Positions 53,030 through 61,493 of a stretch of DNA of 64,000 nucleotides are shown here, in pieces. The DNA is from Neobacillus sp. OS1-2 (GTDB taxonomy: Bacteria; Bacillota; Bacilli; Bacillales; Cytobacillaceae). Under the pieces are notes generated by a model. It did not search any database. It worked only from the letters and a program-made list of their open reading frames with translations, and had not been told where the DNA came from. The DNA lies in contig NZ_CP133265.1 of the NCBI RefSeq assembly GCF_030915505.1, positions 3,314,001 through 3,378,000 of the forward strand. Reading direction: 5' to 3'. How positions within the stretch are numbered: position 1 is the stretch's first letter; each line of letters opens with the position of its first letter. Position numbers and translations under genes: made by a program.

Positions 53030-53914
53030 ATGGGAGAATTATTATTTGTAAAAGGGTATCACGATTACGAACGATTAAGGAACAGCTTTAATCAATTGGC
53101 TTTAAACACGTTTGGGATTGAGTTTGAAACTTGGTTTCAGCATGGATATTGGACTGAAAAATATCAACCATACTCCTACATAGATAACGGGATGGTGGTG
53201 GCTAATGTATCTGTAAATCTCTTAAATCTTGTAATTAGTGATGAGTCTAAACAAGCAATTCAAATTGGTACAGTCATGACACACCCTGATTATCGGGATA
53301 AAGGGCTATCCAGAAGGCTGATGGAAAAGGTTTTAGAGGATTTCTGCCATGTTGACATAGTTTATTTATTTGCGAATCAAACTGTTTTAGATTTTTATCC
53401 GAAGTTTGGCTTTCAGAGGGTGGAGGAAGTGGAGTTTTCAATGAGTTACAGCCAAAAGCCCTCACTAAATCTACCAAAAATTAAAAAATTAGATGGCGGA
53501 AATTCTGATGATTTAGCATTCATCTACGCGTTGGCAGCTGACAGAGTTTCAGGCTCGGGGATATTTGGAACATCAGGCAGTGAGGAACTTTTAATGTTTT
53601 ATAGTATTATGGTATTCAATCAAGATCTCTACTATCTTGAAGAGGAAAAGGCGCTGGTCATCTTTAAAATTGAAGGTGATATCCTACACCTTTATGATGT
53701 AGTTTGTAGGGAGAAAGTAAATGCTCCTGGTATTTTGTCCAAGATTGCCGGAGTAAATATAAATAAAGTGATATTCCATTTTCAACCCGAGATGACAGAA
53801 GCTGCAAAGATGGACGTGCAGCCACACGAAACTAGAAATCCCCTCTTTATCAGAAACCAAACCAACATCACCTTACCGGCCGTGTTTAAACATCCATTTA
53901 CCTCACAGGCATAG
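53030..53914 (+). CDS. GNAT-family acetyltransferase (two-domain)
   Basis: A 294-aa protein whose first half is a GNAT domain: VANVSVNLLNLVI, IQIGTVMTHPDYRDKGLSRRLM (acetyl-CoA loop) and NQTVLDFYPKFGFQRV. The second half (about residues 140-294) may be a degenerate second GNAT or an Eis-like extension. The substrate is unknown. The start ATG follows AGGGAGATTAGGTAA. A short ATGGTG ... CACCAT palindrome lies just after the stop (53924-53941). Confidence 0.75.
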   Translation: MGELLFVKGYHDYERLRNSFNQLALNTFGIEFETWFQHGYWTEKYQPYSYIDNGMVVANVSVNLLNLVISDESKQAIQIGTVMTHPDYRDKGLSRRLMEKVLEDFCHVDIVYLFANQTVLDFYPKFGFQRVEEVEFSMSYSQKPSLNLPKIKKLDGGNSDDLAFIYALAADRVSGSGIFGTSGSEELLMFYSIMVFNQDLYYLEEEKALVIFKIEGDILHLYDVVCREKVNAPGILSKIAGVNINKVIFHFQPEMTEAAKMDVQPHETRNPLFIRNQTNITLPAVFKHPFTSQA

Positions 53915-54086
53915 AGTAAATGGTGCCTGTCACCATTGCTAACCTCCCGTTAGTGGCAAACTTGTTTTTGCTTCTGGCGGTTTTTATATTTTTTTTGGTG
54001 CTGAGGTGAATTTTTTTTTGTTGCCGGAATATATTTAACCATAATTAGTGGCTGTAATTTGTCATTTGTATTGGAAAGGGGGGCTT

Positions 54087-54707
54087 ATGTATTGGACAAG
54101 GGTCAGGTTTTATTTAAACCATAATAGGTCGGAGAATCTATCTATCTACAAGCGCGGTTGTTTTATCTTTTTGGGATCGTCTCTTGTCGCCCTATCCTTA
54201 CAATTACTATTGGTGAAAAATTTCGTCATTGACGGGGGCATTATTGGCATTAGCATTATTCTCTCTTATATTACCCGCGAGGAAGTGGGATTGTTTCTCT
54301 TACTGTTGAATACCCCTTTTTTCATTCTTGCTTATACCTACCTTGGAAGCAGGTTTCTCATACTTAGCCTATTCGCAATCCTTATTCTGTCAACAGGAAC
54401 GTATCTACTTGAACCTCTACCTGTCTTAACCCATAATCCCATTTTAGTGATTTTCCTGGGGGGATTCAGTTTAGGGTTGGGTGTCGGAATCACTATTCGA
54501 TATGGCGGCTGTTTAGATGGGACGGAGGTATTAGCCATCCTATTTAGTAAACGTTCTCCTTTTTCGATCGGGCAATATGTGCTTTTATTTAATTTATTCA
54601 TCTTTGGAAGTTCTGTTTTCATATTTGGTTTATACGAGGCGATCTACTCATTAGCCACTTTTTGTGTCGCGTATAAAACAATTGATTTATCTATAAAGGG
54701 ACACTAA
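54087..54707 (+). CDS. Shortened YitT-family membrane protein
   Basis: A 206-aa protein with five to six hydrophobic segments and the YitT hallmark NFVIDGGIIGISIILSYI plus GGCLDGTEVLAI. It ends AYKTIDLSIKGH, just after the membrane part. Typical YitT proteins are about 280-290 aa with a C-terminal cytosolic DUF2179 domain, which is missing here. The next 55 bases do not carry it in this frame. The ATG at 54087 follows GGAAAGGGGGGCTT, which excludes an upstream ATG. Confidence 0.72.
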   Translation: MYWTRVRFYLNHNRSENLSIYKRGCFIFLGSSLVALSLQLLLVKNFVIDGGIIGISIILSYITREEVGLFLLLLNTPFFILAYTYLGSRFLILSLFAILILSTGTYLLEPLPVLTHNPILVIFLGGFSLGLGVGITIRYGGCLDGTEVLAILFSKRSPFSIGQYVLLFNLFIFGSSVFIFGLYEAIYSLATFCVAYKTIDLSIKGH

Positions 54708-54762
54708 TTATTAATCAGAAGCTATGTTTACTCTGGTTTCTAGTTTTTATTATTACTTATAT

Positions 54763-54799
54763 AGAAAATGCCCGATCACCATTATGACCGGGCATTTTC
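54763..54799. terminator. Bidirectional terminator between YitT-like and hydrolase genes
   Basis: Stem GAAAATGCCCG / CGGGCATTTTC with loop ATCACCATTATGAC. Confidence 0.82.
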
Positions 54800-54805
54800 A
54801 TATTC

Positions 54806-55609
54806 TTATTGTTTTCCTAAAAACTCTAGTATTTTTTTATTCACTAAATCAACGGCTTCGGTTACATAGATGTGTCCGGCCCCTTGAATAGTCAGAAATT
54901 CAGCTCCATTTATATTCTCCGCCAATGTAACTCCATTTTGATACGGAACTAATCTGTCTTCATTACCGTGTATGACTAGAGTCGGTACGGTAATTTGGTC
55001 AATCTCACTCGAGGTATCATGTGCCATGCAGGCTTGAAGCTGTAACATATAAGCATAAGGCTGAACTGGTAACTCGATTCGTTTTTGAATATCTTCGGCA
55101 ATCCTATCTCGATGATTTTCAATGAAGAATTGACTGTAGAGTATCGGAACAGACGCCCATGCCATTTCTTCAGGGGTAGCAATGGAAGAAGCCCTTGAAA
55201 GCATGAGCATGGCGACATCCGAACTGGGTTGTACATGATCAACACCGCCCGGGGTTGTACATCCTAAGATGAGTGAACGAATTCGTTCGGGATATTTAAG
55301 GGCGAGCCTTTGGGCAATCATTCCCCCCATCGAAATTCCATATACGTGTGCGGTCTCAACACCTGATGCATCCAAAACAGCCCTTGCATCTTCCGCCATA
55401 AGCTCAATTGAATAAGGGGTATTAGGTTTACCGCTTAGTCCTACGCCGCGATTATCAAAGATAATGACCTTGTATTTTTCGCTTAGGGCTGGGACTGTTC
55501 TAAACCAAGATTTTGAATGAAGTGATAACCCCATTATTAATAATAAGGGTTCACCTTCACCATGGATTTCATAATATAAGTCAATTCCATTCGCATTCGT
55601 TATTGGCAT
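54806..55609 (-). CDS. Alpha/beta-fold hydrolase
   Basis: A 267-aa hydrolase. GLSLHSKSWFRTVPAL forms the oxyanion strand region, DNRGVGLS follows, the nucleophile elbow is GISMGG, the Asp is in VIHGNEDRLVPY and the His is in GAGHIYVTEA. Such proteins include 3-oxoadipate enol-lactonase-like and haloperoxidase-like enzymes; the substrate is unknown. The ATG at 55609 is 8 bases after GGAGTGG, better than the GTG at 55621. Confidence 0.8.
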   Translation of the reverse strand: MPITNANGIDLYYEIHGEGEPLLLIMGLSLHSKSWFRTVPALSEKYKVIIFDNRGVGLSGKPNTPYSIELMAEDARAVLDASGVETAHVYGISMGGMIAQRLALKYPERIRSLILGCTTPGGVDHVQPSSDVAMLMLSRASSIATPEEMAWASVPILYSQFFIENHRDRIAEDIQKRIELPVQPYAYMLQLQACMAHDTSSEIDQITVPTLVIHGNEDRLVPYQNGVTLAENINGAEFLTIQGAGHIYVTEAVDLVNKKILEFLGKQ

Positions 55610-55995
55610 GCAAACCACCACTCCTTTTCATCCAGATAATAGTAGATTATATGATAATAGGAACTTTAGAAGAACCGAAACTAGGAAAGAATACCATGCT
55701 GTTTGTATCGAACAAAATGATCTTTGTTTGTAACCAAGATCAGAGAAAGTCTTATAGAGATATACCATTCGTGTCTGGCAAGATCTGTTAACCCTAAACA
55801 AACTTTTGAAAAAATTAACATCTATTATGAAGTCGGTTAATACTCCGAGAAATATTTTCCGACAAACTTCGTCAAGCTCCACTGTAATTAGTAATGGGGA
55901 TTTTATAAAAAATGTGTCGTAGTAAGGAATTTTGAAAGGGTGAAAATTCCTTGTGTAGATCAGCATGCTCGATTGTGGAAAAATGTCGATAACGT

Positions 55996-56011
55996 TTGGT
56001 TTACAAACCAA
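55996..56011. promoter_or_regulatory. Dyad TTGGTTT-AC-AAACCAA upstream of the acyl-CoA ligase
   Basis: A perfect 7-base inverted repeat with a 2-base centre lies 128 bases before the ligase start, and may be an operator. The surrounding gap (55610-56138, about 530 bases) has no convincing gene. It also holds a 10-base-stem hairpin AAGGAATTTT / AAAATTCCTT near 55926-55954, without a T-run. A possible -35/-10 (TTGCGA, 17 bases, TTAATA) begins at 56016. Confidence 0.4.
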
Positions 56012-56138
56012 CATTTTGCGACAATAATCATAATTATATTAATATTCTAATTAATAAAGTATCCTGGCATCCAAGAAATGTAACAGCTTTTTAAAAGAAT
56101 ATTGATATGATCAAAAATTTTAGGAGGCATCGTTGTTT

Positions 56139-57772
56139 ATGGTTTATCAGCAAAAGCCGTGGTTGAACATTTATGACTCAAGAATTGAAGAACATGTCAG
56201 TATTGAACATCATTCACTTTATAATTTCTTAGAAGATGCAGCAAACCGGTATCAGAATAAACCGGCATTTACCTTTTTTGGCAGGGTCTTGAGCTTCAAT
56301 GAAACAAAAGCAATAACGGATCGTTTAGCCTCAGCATTACATAAAGAAGGCTTTAAAAAAGGTGACCGACTTTCCATCATGCTTCCGAATGCCCCGCACT
56401 ATATTTTTGCACTTTTTGGGGTTTTTCGTCTTGGCGGTATCGCGGTTCAAGTAAATCCAATGTATGTAGAAAGAGAGATTGAACACGTATTAAATGATTC
56501 CGGTTCGGAATACATAGTTGTTCTAGATGCATTATATCCAAAGGTAAAAAAGGCACAGCCAAAAACGTCCTTAAAAAAGGTAATTGTGGTAAGCTTTGGC
56601 GGCCAGAAGATGGACCTTGCTGAGGGCGACTGCTATTTTGAAGAATTCCTTAACACTGAGCTTGACATACCTACTGTTGAGATCAATCGTGATGAGGATG
56701 TTGCCCTATTGCAGTATACGGGGGGACTACCGGGCTTTCCAAAGGTGTTATGCTTACACACACAAACCTTTTAGCTAATTTCAATCAAGTCTGTGATTTT
56801 GCCTATAAAACATGTGAGGATAAGCCGGAAGATTTTAAAATGATTACTGTCCTGCCAATGTTTCATGTTTACGGTCTTTCCAGTACTGCCCTTTGTGGAA
56901 TTAGAGAAGGTGCGAACCAAATCCTGCTGCCACGATTTGATCCGAAAGAGATTATGGAGATCGTTAAGCGCGAAAAGCCTTTCCAAATGTCAGGAGTACC
57001 TACGATGTTTTTTGCCTTAAACTCTAGCCCTGGACTAGAGGAATGCGGCTTTGATGATCTTTACTATATAAGTTGTGGCGGTGCACCGTTGCCAGTGGAA
57101 GCGGCTAAATTATTCGAAAAGCGTACAGGTGCCATGCTTCTGGATGGATATGGACTATCTGAGGCAGCTCCAACGGTTATTTTTAACCCTCCGTTCGTGC
57201 CTAGAAAATATGGCAGTATTGGCATCCCAGTCCAAAGCACCACAGTTCGAATCGTCCAAGAAACAGATGATGGTTATGTGGATGCTCCAGTTGGAGAAGA
57301 GGGTGAGTTAATTGTCCAAGGTCCGCAGGTGATGAAAGGCTACTGGAATCTTCCAGAAGAGACAGCTGCTACATTGAAGGACGGTTGGTTATTTACCGGT
57401 GATATTGGCAAAATGGATGCGGAAGGCTATTTTTATATCCTTGATCGGAAAAAGGACATGATTATTGCAAGCGGCTACAATGTGTATCCGCGTGAAATCG
57501 AAGAAGTCCTATATCAACTTGAAGCGATTGAAGAAGTGCTTGTTGTCGGAGTACCTGATCCATATCGCGGAGAAACAGTGAAGGCCTATGTCAAGCTAAA
57601 ACCGGGATATACGATTTCAGAAGAGGAAATCAAACAATATGGTAAGGAAAATCTTGCACCGTATAAGGCTCCAAAAGATGTAGAAATACGAGAGGATCTG
57701 CCTAAATCAACGGTTGGAAAACTATTAAGAAGAGTACTAAAAGACCAGGAGAAAATGAAAGTTAAAGCTTAA
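56139..57772 (+). pseudogene. Long-chain acyl-CoA ligase interrupted by a one-base frameshift
   Basis: An AMP-forming fatty acyl-CoA synthetase (LcfA/FadD-like). The first part (MVYQQKPWLNIYDSRIEEHV to LLQYTG) and the second part (KGVMLTHTNLLANF to the C-terminal KSTVGKLLRRVL) are in different frames. The break is in the AMP-binding motif YTGGTTGxxKG: a G-run at 56720-56725 has six Gs where seven restore the full frame. Restored length is about 544 aa with all motifs (DGYGLSEAAP, TGDIGKMD, KDMIIASGYNVYPREIEE). ATG at 56139 follows AGGAGGC. It may be a true mutation, a variable tract or a read error. Confidence 0.85.
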
Positions 57773-57790
57773 TCGAATGAGGTGAAGAAA

Positions 57791-58570
57791 ATGAATATTC
57801 AGGATTTGTTTAGCTTAAAAGGAAAAACGGCAATTGTTACTGGCGGCGGAAGAGGGTTAGGGCGGCAAATTGCCATAGCCTATGCGGAAGCAGGGGCCAA
57901 TATTGTTGTTTGCTCAAGAAATGTCGATGCCTGCAAACAATTTACGGAAGCGCTTCAAGAAAAAGGAGTTCGTGCACTTGCTTTAAAATGTGATGTATCT
58001 AATTCAAATGACATTCAGCATGTGGTAGACGAAACAATGAAGGAATTTGGCAGAATTGATATTTTAGTCAATAATAGCGGGACTAGCTGGGGGGCGCCCG
58101 CACTCGAGATGCCTGCTGATAAATGGGATAAGGTGATGGATATTAATCTCAAGGCCGTTTTCCTATTTTCTCAGGCCGTTGGCAAAATTATGGTTGAGCA
58201 AAAATCCGGTAAGATTATTAATATTGCATCGATTGCCGGTATGGGCGGGCAAGACCCTTTAGTCATGGATGCGATTGGCTATTCTGCCAGTAAGGGTGCG
58301 GTCATTACCTTAACAAAGGATTTGGCTGTTAAATGGGCTCCGTACAATGTTCATGTAAACGCGATTGCCCCTGGTTTTTTCCCGACAAAAATGGCAAAAG
58401 CCATCTTGGATTATTCAGGCGAAAAGATTCTTGAACGGACACCTGCAGGCCGCTTCGGATCGGATGATGATATGAAAGGTCCGGCATTGTTCCTAGCTTC
58501 AGATGCTTCAGATTATGTTTATGGCCATGTTTTGATTGTCGATGGCGGAACAACGGCAGGGGTTCAATAA
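57791..58570 (+). CDS. Short-chain dehydrogenase/reductase (FabG/PhaB-like)
   Basis: An NAD(P)-dependent SDR of about 259 aa: cofactor loop TGGGRGLG, NNSG strand (VNNSGTSWG), catalytic Ser in INIASIAG and YSASK. It ends GHVLIVDGGTTAGVQ. It lies 18 bases after the acyl-CoA ligase and before the PHA genes, so a 3-hydroxyacyl-CoA/3-oxoacyl reductase role is possible, but SDR specificity cannot be read. ATG at 57791 follows GAGGTGA; the GTG at 57782 overlaps that site. Confidence 0.82.
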   Translation: MNIQDLFSLKGKTAIVTGGGRGLGRQIAIAYAEAGANIVVCSRNVDACKQFTEALQEKGVRALALKCDVSNSNDIQHVVDETMKEFGRIDILVNNSGTSWGAPALEMPADKWDKVMDINLKAVFLFSQAVGKIMVEQKSGKIINIASIAGMGGQDPLVMDAIGYSASKGAVITLTKDLAVKWAPYNVHVNAIAPGFFPTKMAKAILDYSGEKILERTPAGRFGSDDDMKGPALFLASDASDYVYGHVLIVDGGTTAGVQ

Positions 58571-58597
58571 CTTTTCATTTTTAATTGAATATAATGA

Positions 58598-58652
58598 TTG
58601 ACTTAATGGCTTGTATTTATTATGTTTAGGTAAACATACCAACTGGTTAGTT
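58598..58652 (+). promoter_or_regulatory. Promoter and operator of the PHA operon
   Basis: TTGACT (58598-58603), a 17-base spacer and TATGTT (58621-58626) form a likely sigma-A promoter. Starting about at +1 is a 20-base symmetric site, AACnnACCAnnTGGTnnGTT, at 58633-58652, where all seven base pairs of each half match. That placement suits a repressor, TetR-like in architecture. No regulator gene is next to it. Confidence 0.65.
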
Positions 58653-58665
58653 AAGAGGGAAAGTC

Positions 58666-59136
58666 ATGGATTCAAAGCAACGTGATCTCGTTTCATTCTA
58701 TAAAAAAATTGAAGCACAGATGAATAAAAGAATCCATGCAGAGACCAATACACGAACCTTTACAAAGGCTTTTGGAAGGGCAATGGAGGCACATCTGAAA
58801 AAGGCAAGGATTCACAGAAGGTTAACAACTAGGTGGTTAAATCGACAAGGACTTGCGAATAAGGATGAACTAGCAGCCCTTTCTAACAGAATAATAGTTT
58901 TTGAAGAAAAGATTGATCTAATGGATGATTCCATCTTTTCCATGAACAAAACCATAAAGGAAAATGATATCCAGTTGAAAATGATTCGGAAATCGTGGGA
59001 TGAATGGTTTATTTTTCTAAAGAGTGAAGTAAAGTCAATACACGATAACAAGATCAATACACTAGAAAAAGAACTTCAGGAATTAAAGCAATTATTTCAT
59101 AATGAATTGGATTGGGAGGAGAATGAAAATGACTGA
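58666..59136 (+). CDS. Coiled-coil protein resembling PHA synthase subunit PhaE/PhaR
   Basis: A 156-aa charged helical protein, first gene of the PHA operon. NRQGLANKDELAALSNRIIV is followed by FEEKIDLMDD, which looks like the L-P-T-K-x-D-x-x-x-L-x-x-x-x-x-x-LEEKVDALEE region of PhaE and PhaR; the same pattern occurs in PhaR two genes downstream (LPTKNDVTNVA ... EEKVEALEE). It overlaps the phaP start by 8 bases. It is not the PadR-type PhaQ of B. megaterium. The role is unknown; a granule-associated or synthase-binding protein is my inference. Confidence 0.6.
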   Translation: MDSKQRDLVSFYKKIEAQMNKRIHAETNTRTFTKAFGRAMEAHLKKARIHRRLTTRWLNRQGLANKDELAALSNRIIVFEEKIDLMDDSIFSMNKTIKENDIQLKMIRKSWDEWFIFLKSEVKSIHDNKINTLEKELQELKQLFHNELDWEENEND

Positions 59137-59740
59137 AACAAACGAAAAGGTACTAGGGAGTCAAGAAACGGAGGGCAGCCTTGAAACGAGCCTTGATCTA
59201 TTATGGAAGCTTGGTTTTGACGAGGTAGATGCATGGGCAGAGCGTTTCAATAAACGTGATGAACGTTTCCTAGCGGCAGTGAAGAACTTCGTCGAAAAGG
59301 TAAAGCAAAATCAAGAAAATGTGATCACGATTGCCGCACAATTTAGCGTGGAGCTAAAGGATTGGGAAAAAGCAGCACGTGAGGAATTCCTAGCAACCAC
59401 CACGCCATTACAGCATTTCTTCCCGGTTAAATCATATGAAGAAATCAATCAAGTTGTGGAAGACATTCAAAACAAAACAGCCCAATTATTGTTAACGCCT
59501 GCACAAGCATTAACAACCGGTCAATTTCAAGCTCTTGATAAGTATTTAGAAACAGTTGAACAATATATTTCTTTTAGAAAAAAAGCGAGAGAAAAATATA
59601 TTGAAAGTGTCAAGAAAACAACAAATGTCTTATATGAAAACCAAAAATTATTTGTGAATTTATTTGCAAAGCAAGTAAAAACCGCGATGTTCCCTTTTCA
59701 AAAGTACATGAAAAGTGTATCAGATTTAACAAAAGCGTAA
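59129..59740 (+). CDS. phaP: Phasin-like PHA granule protein PhaP
   Basis: A 203-aa helical protein with no cysteine and no membrane segment. It coats polyhydroxyalkanoate granules and controls their number and size in Bacillus. The amphipathic repeats WAERFNKRDERFLAAVKNFV and KARKEKYIESVKKTTNVLY-type helices (actual: FRKKAREKYIESVKKTTNVL) and FPFQKYMKSVSDL fit Bacillus PhaP. ATG at 59129 is 9 bases after GGAGG, and an upstream ATG lies inside the previous gene. phaR follows after 14 bases. Confidence 0.75.
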   Translation: MTETNEKVLGSQETEGSLETSLDLLWKLGFDEVDAWAERFNKRDERFLAAVKNFVEKVKQNQENVITIAAQFSVELKDWEKAAREEFLATTTPLQHFFPVKSYEEINQVVEDIQNKTAQLLLTPAQALTTGQFQALDKYLETVEQYISFRKKAREKYIESVKKTTNVLYENQKLFVNLFAKQVKTAMFPFQKYMKSVSDLTKA

Positions 59741-59754
59741 CGAGGTGAATGTAG

Positions 59755-60321
59755 ATGTCTGGGAAAAAGCCTTACGATCCATATGAATCCCTTCATAAGT
59801 TTAGCTTATTATGGGAAAAACAGGTTAATGATTTTATCTATCTTTGGACAAATAATAAGGAATTTGTGAAAATGTCTCATTTAGGAACGGAATTTCATTC
59901 CCGTTCGCTTGAAACATTCAAAAAAAATCAAGAGGCAATTGCAAGTATGTTAAATTTGCCTACTAAAAATGATGTGACGAATGTAGCCAGCCTAACGCTT
60001 CAAGCAGAGGAAAAAGTGGAAGCTTTAGAGGAGCAAATATGGGAGCTGCAGGATGCCGTAAAATCTCAAAGTAAAGAGATTGAAAGTGTTGTTGAGGTAT
60101 CTAAGGAAGTTATTAAACTAACAAAGCAATTGAAGACAGAGTTAGTAAAAACAAAAAAGGAACTGGCCGATACCAAGGATTTACATGCTGAACTTCAGGA
60201 ATTGAAATTTGAATTATTGAAACTAAATGATTTTAAAGAGGAATTTGAGACCATCAAGGATCTTATTAAACAGGACAGGGCGTCAGAACCAGTATTAACT
60301 GGTGCTGGATCAGGAAATTAA
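59755..60321 (+). CDS. phaR: PHA synthase subunit PhaR (class IV)
   Basis: PhaR is the obligatory partner of PhaC in class IV PHA synthases. It is a 188-aa protein with an N-terminal part YDPYESLHKFSLLWEKQVND, then MLNLPTKNDVTNVASLTLQA, and a long coiled coil (about residues 75-170). The length is close to Bacillus PhaR (about 200 aa). It lies 21 bases before phaC. The ATG follows GAGGTGAATGTAG. Confidence 0.85.
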   Translation: MSGKKPYDPYESLHKFSLLWEKQVNDFIYLWTNNKEFVKMSHLGTEFHSRSLETFKKNQEAIASMLNLPTKNDVTNVASLTLQAEEKVEALEEQIWELQDAVKSQSKEIESVVEVSKEVIKLTKQLKTELVKTKKELADTKDLHAELQELKFELLKLNDFKEEFETIKDLIKQDRASEPVLTGAGSGN

Positions 60322-60342
60322 TAGAAAGGAGCGAAAAACACC

Positions 60343-61410
60343 TTGGCGATAGAATCACCTTTTAAAGGATTCATTCCAGAGTTGGATGTTGAAAAAGAAA
60401 AAATGCGCTGGGAACAACTGTTTAAGGTTTTTAGTGAGCCGGAGCCAAAGATTGGTCATACACCAAGAAATGAAGTATGGCGAAAAAATAAATCGGTATT
60501 ATGGCATTATCCAGCGAAACAGAAAAAATACGAAATCCCATTATTTTTCGTGTATTCCCTTTTTAATAAACCATATATCTTAGATATCGCTCCAAAGGCA
60601 AGTGTCATTGAAGGACTTACCAATATGGGTTATGAGGTGTATTTATTAGATTGGGGTTCCCCAGGCTATGAAGATAAAAAGATGGGTCTCGACACCTACA
60701 TTGAAAAGTACCTAAGGACGGCTGTTAAGCGGGCAATTCGCCATTCAGGTGCGGAAGAAATTACCCTTATCGGTTATTGCTTAGGGGGCACGATTGCATC
60801 TATTTACACTTCGATTGCCGATGAGCCAATAAAAAATTTGATTGTAGCAACGGTTCCGATTGACTTCAACCCTTTTATCGGTCCAGATCAATGGGCAGAA
60901 GGAATGAGGCAGGGCGATATCAACATTGACCGTTTTATTGATGTGTACGGGGTGGTCCCGCCGCAATTGGTAGAGGGGATGTTCAGGGCAATTGGGGCGC
61001 CAATTTATTTTACGAACTATACCATGCTATTAAGCCGAGCGCACGATCAGCGCTATGTTGATAAGTGGCGCAGGATGAATAGATGGACATTGGATCAAGT
61101 CCCTTTTGCAGGTGAAGCCTATAAACAATTAGCCAATGACCTTTATAAAGAAAACAAGCTTGTTAAAGGCGAATTGATGATTGGCAATAAAAAGGTAGAC
61201 TTGAAGAATATCACAGCAAACTTGTATGTAGTTTCTGGGTCAAGGGATAATTTAATTTTGGAAGAGCAAAGTAAACCATTAATGGATTTGGCCTCAAGCG
61301 AGGATAAAACCTATGTTTCGGTTGAAGCAGGCCATGTTAGTCTGGCACTTTCCGGACTATTCGCAAAAATCGTCGATCAATGGGCATCCAGTCGTTCAAA
61401 TCAGCTTTAA
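60343..61410 (+). CDS. phaC: Class IV poly(3-hydroxyalkanoate) synthase PhaC
   Basis: PhaC polymerises (R)-3-hydroxyacyl-CoA into polyester. The lipase-like box GYCLGG holds the catalytic Cys146, with Asp302 (GSRDNL) and His331 (EAGHVSLAL) completing the triad. At 355 aa it has class III/IV length, and PhaR beside it makes it class IV. The start is TTG at 60343 with AAAGGAG about 11 bases upstream. A shared terminator follows. Monomers could come from beta-oxidation or from the SDR reductase upstream. Confidence 0.93.
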   Translation: MAIESPFKGFIPELDVEKEKMRWEQLFKVFSEPEPKIGHTPRNEVWRKNKSVLWHYPAKQKKYEIPLFFVYSLFNKPYILDIAPKASVIEGLTNMGYEVYLLDWGSPGYEDKKMGLDTYIEKYLRTAVKRAIRHSGAEEITLIGYCLGGTIASIYTSIADEPIKNLIVATVPIDFNPFIGPDQWAEGMRQGDINIDRFIDVYGVVPPQLVEGMFRAIGAPIYFTNYTMLLSRAHDQRYVDKWRRMNRWTLDQVPFAGEAYKQLANDLYKENKLVKGELMIGNKKVDLKNITANLYVVSGSRDNLILEEQSKPLMDLASSEDKTYVSVEAGHVSLALSGLFAKIVDQWASSRSNQL

Positions 61411-61468
61411 CAAGATTTTGTAATAATGTTGGGTACAAGTAAATAAATTATTTATAGGCAAATAAGTA

Positions 61469-61493
61469 GGGGAAGGATGAGTCCTTCCCCCTT
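61469..61493. terminator. Bidirectional terminator between phaC and a convergent hydrolase
   Basis: Stem GGGGAAGGA / TCCTTCCCC with a TGAG loop. The T-run is weak on both sides. Confidence 0.65.

Noticed and set aside
55628..56014. Minus-strand frame of 128 codons in the gap before the acyl-CoA ligase
   Set aside because: No good ribosome site, no recognisable domain, and Cys/Phe-rich translated AT-rich spacer; more likely non-coding.
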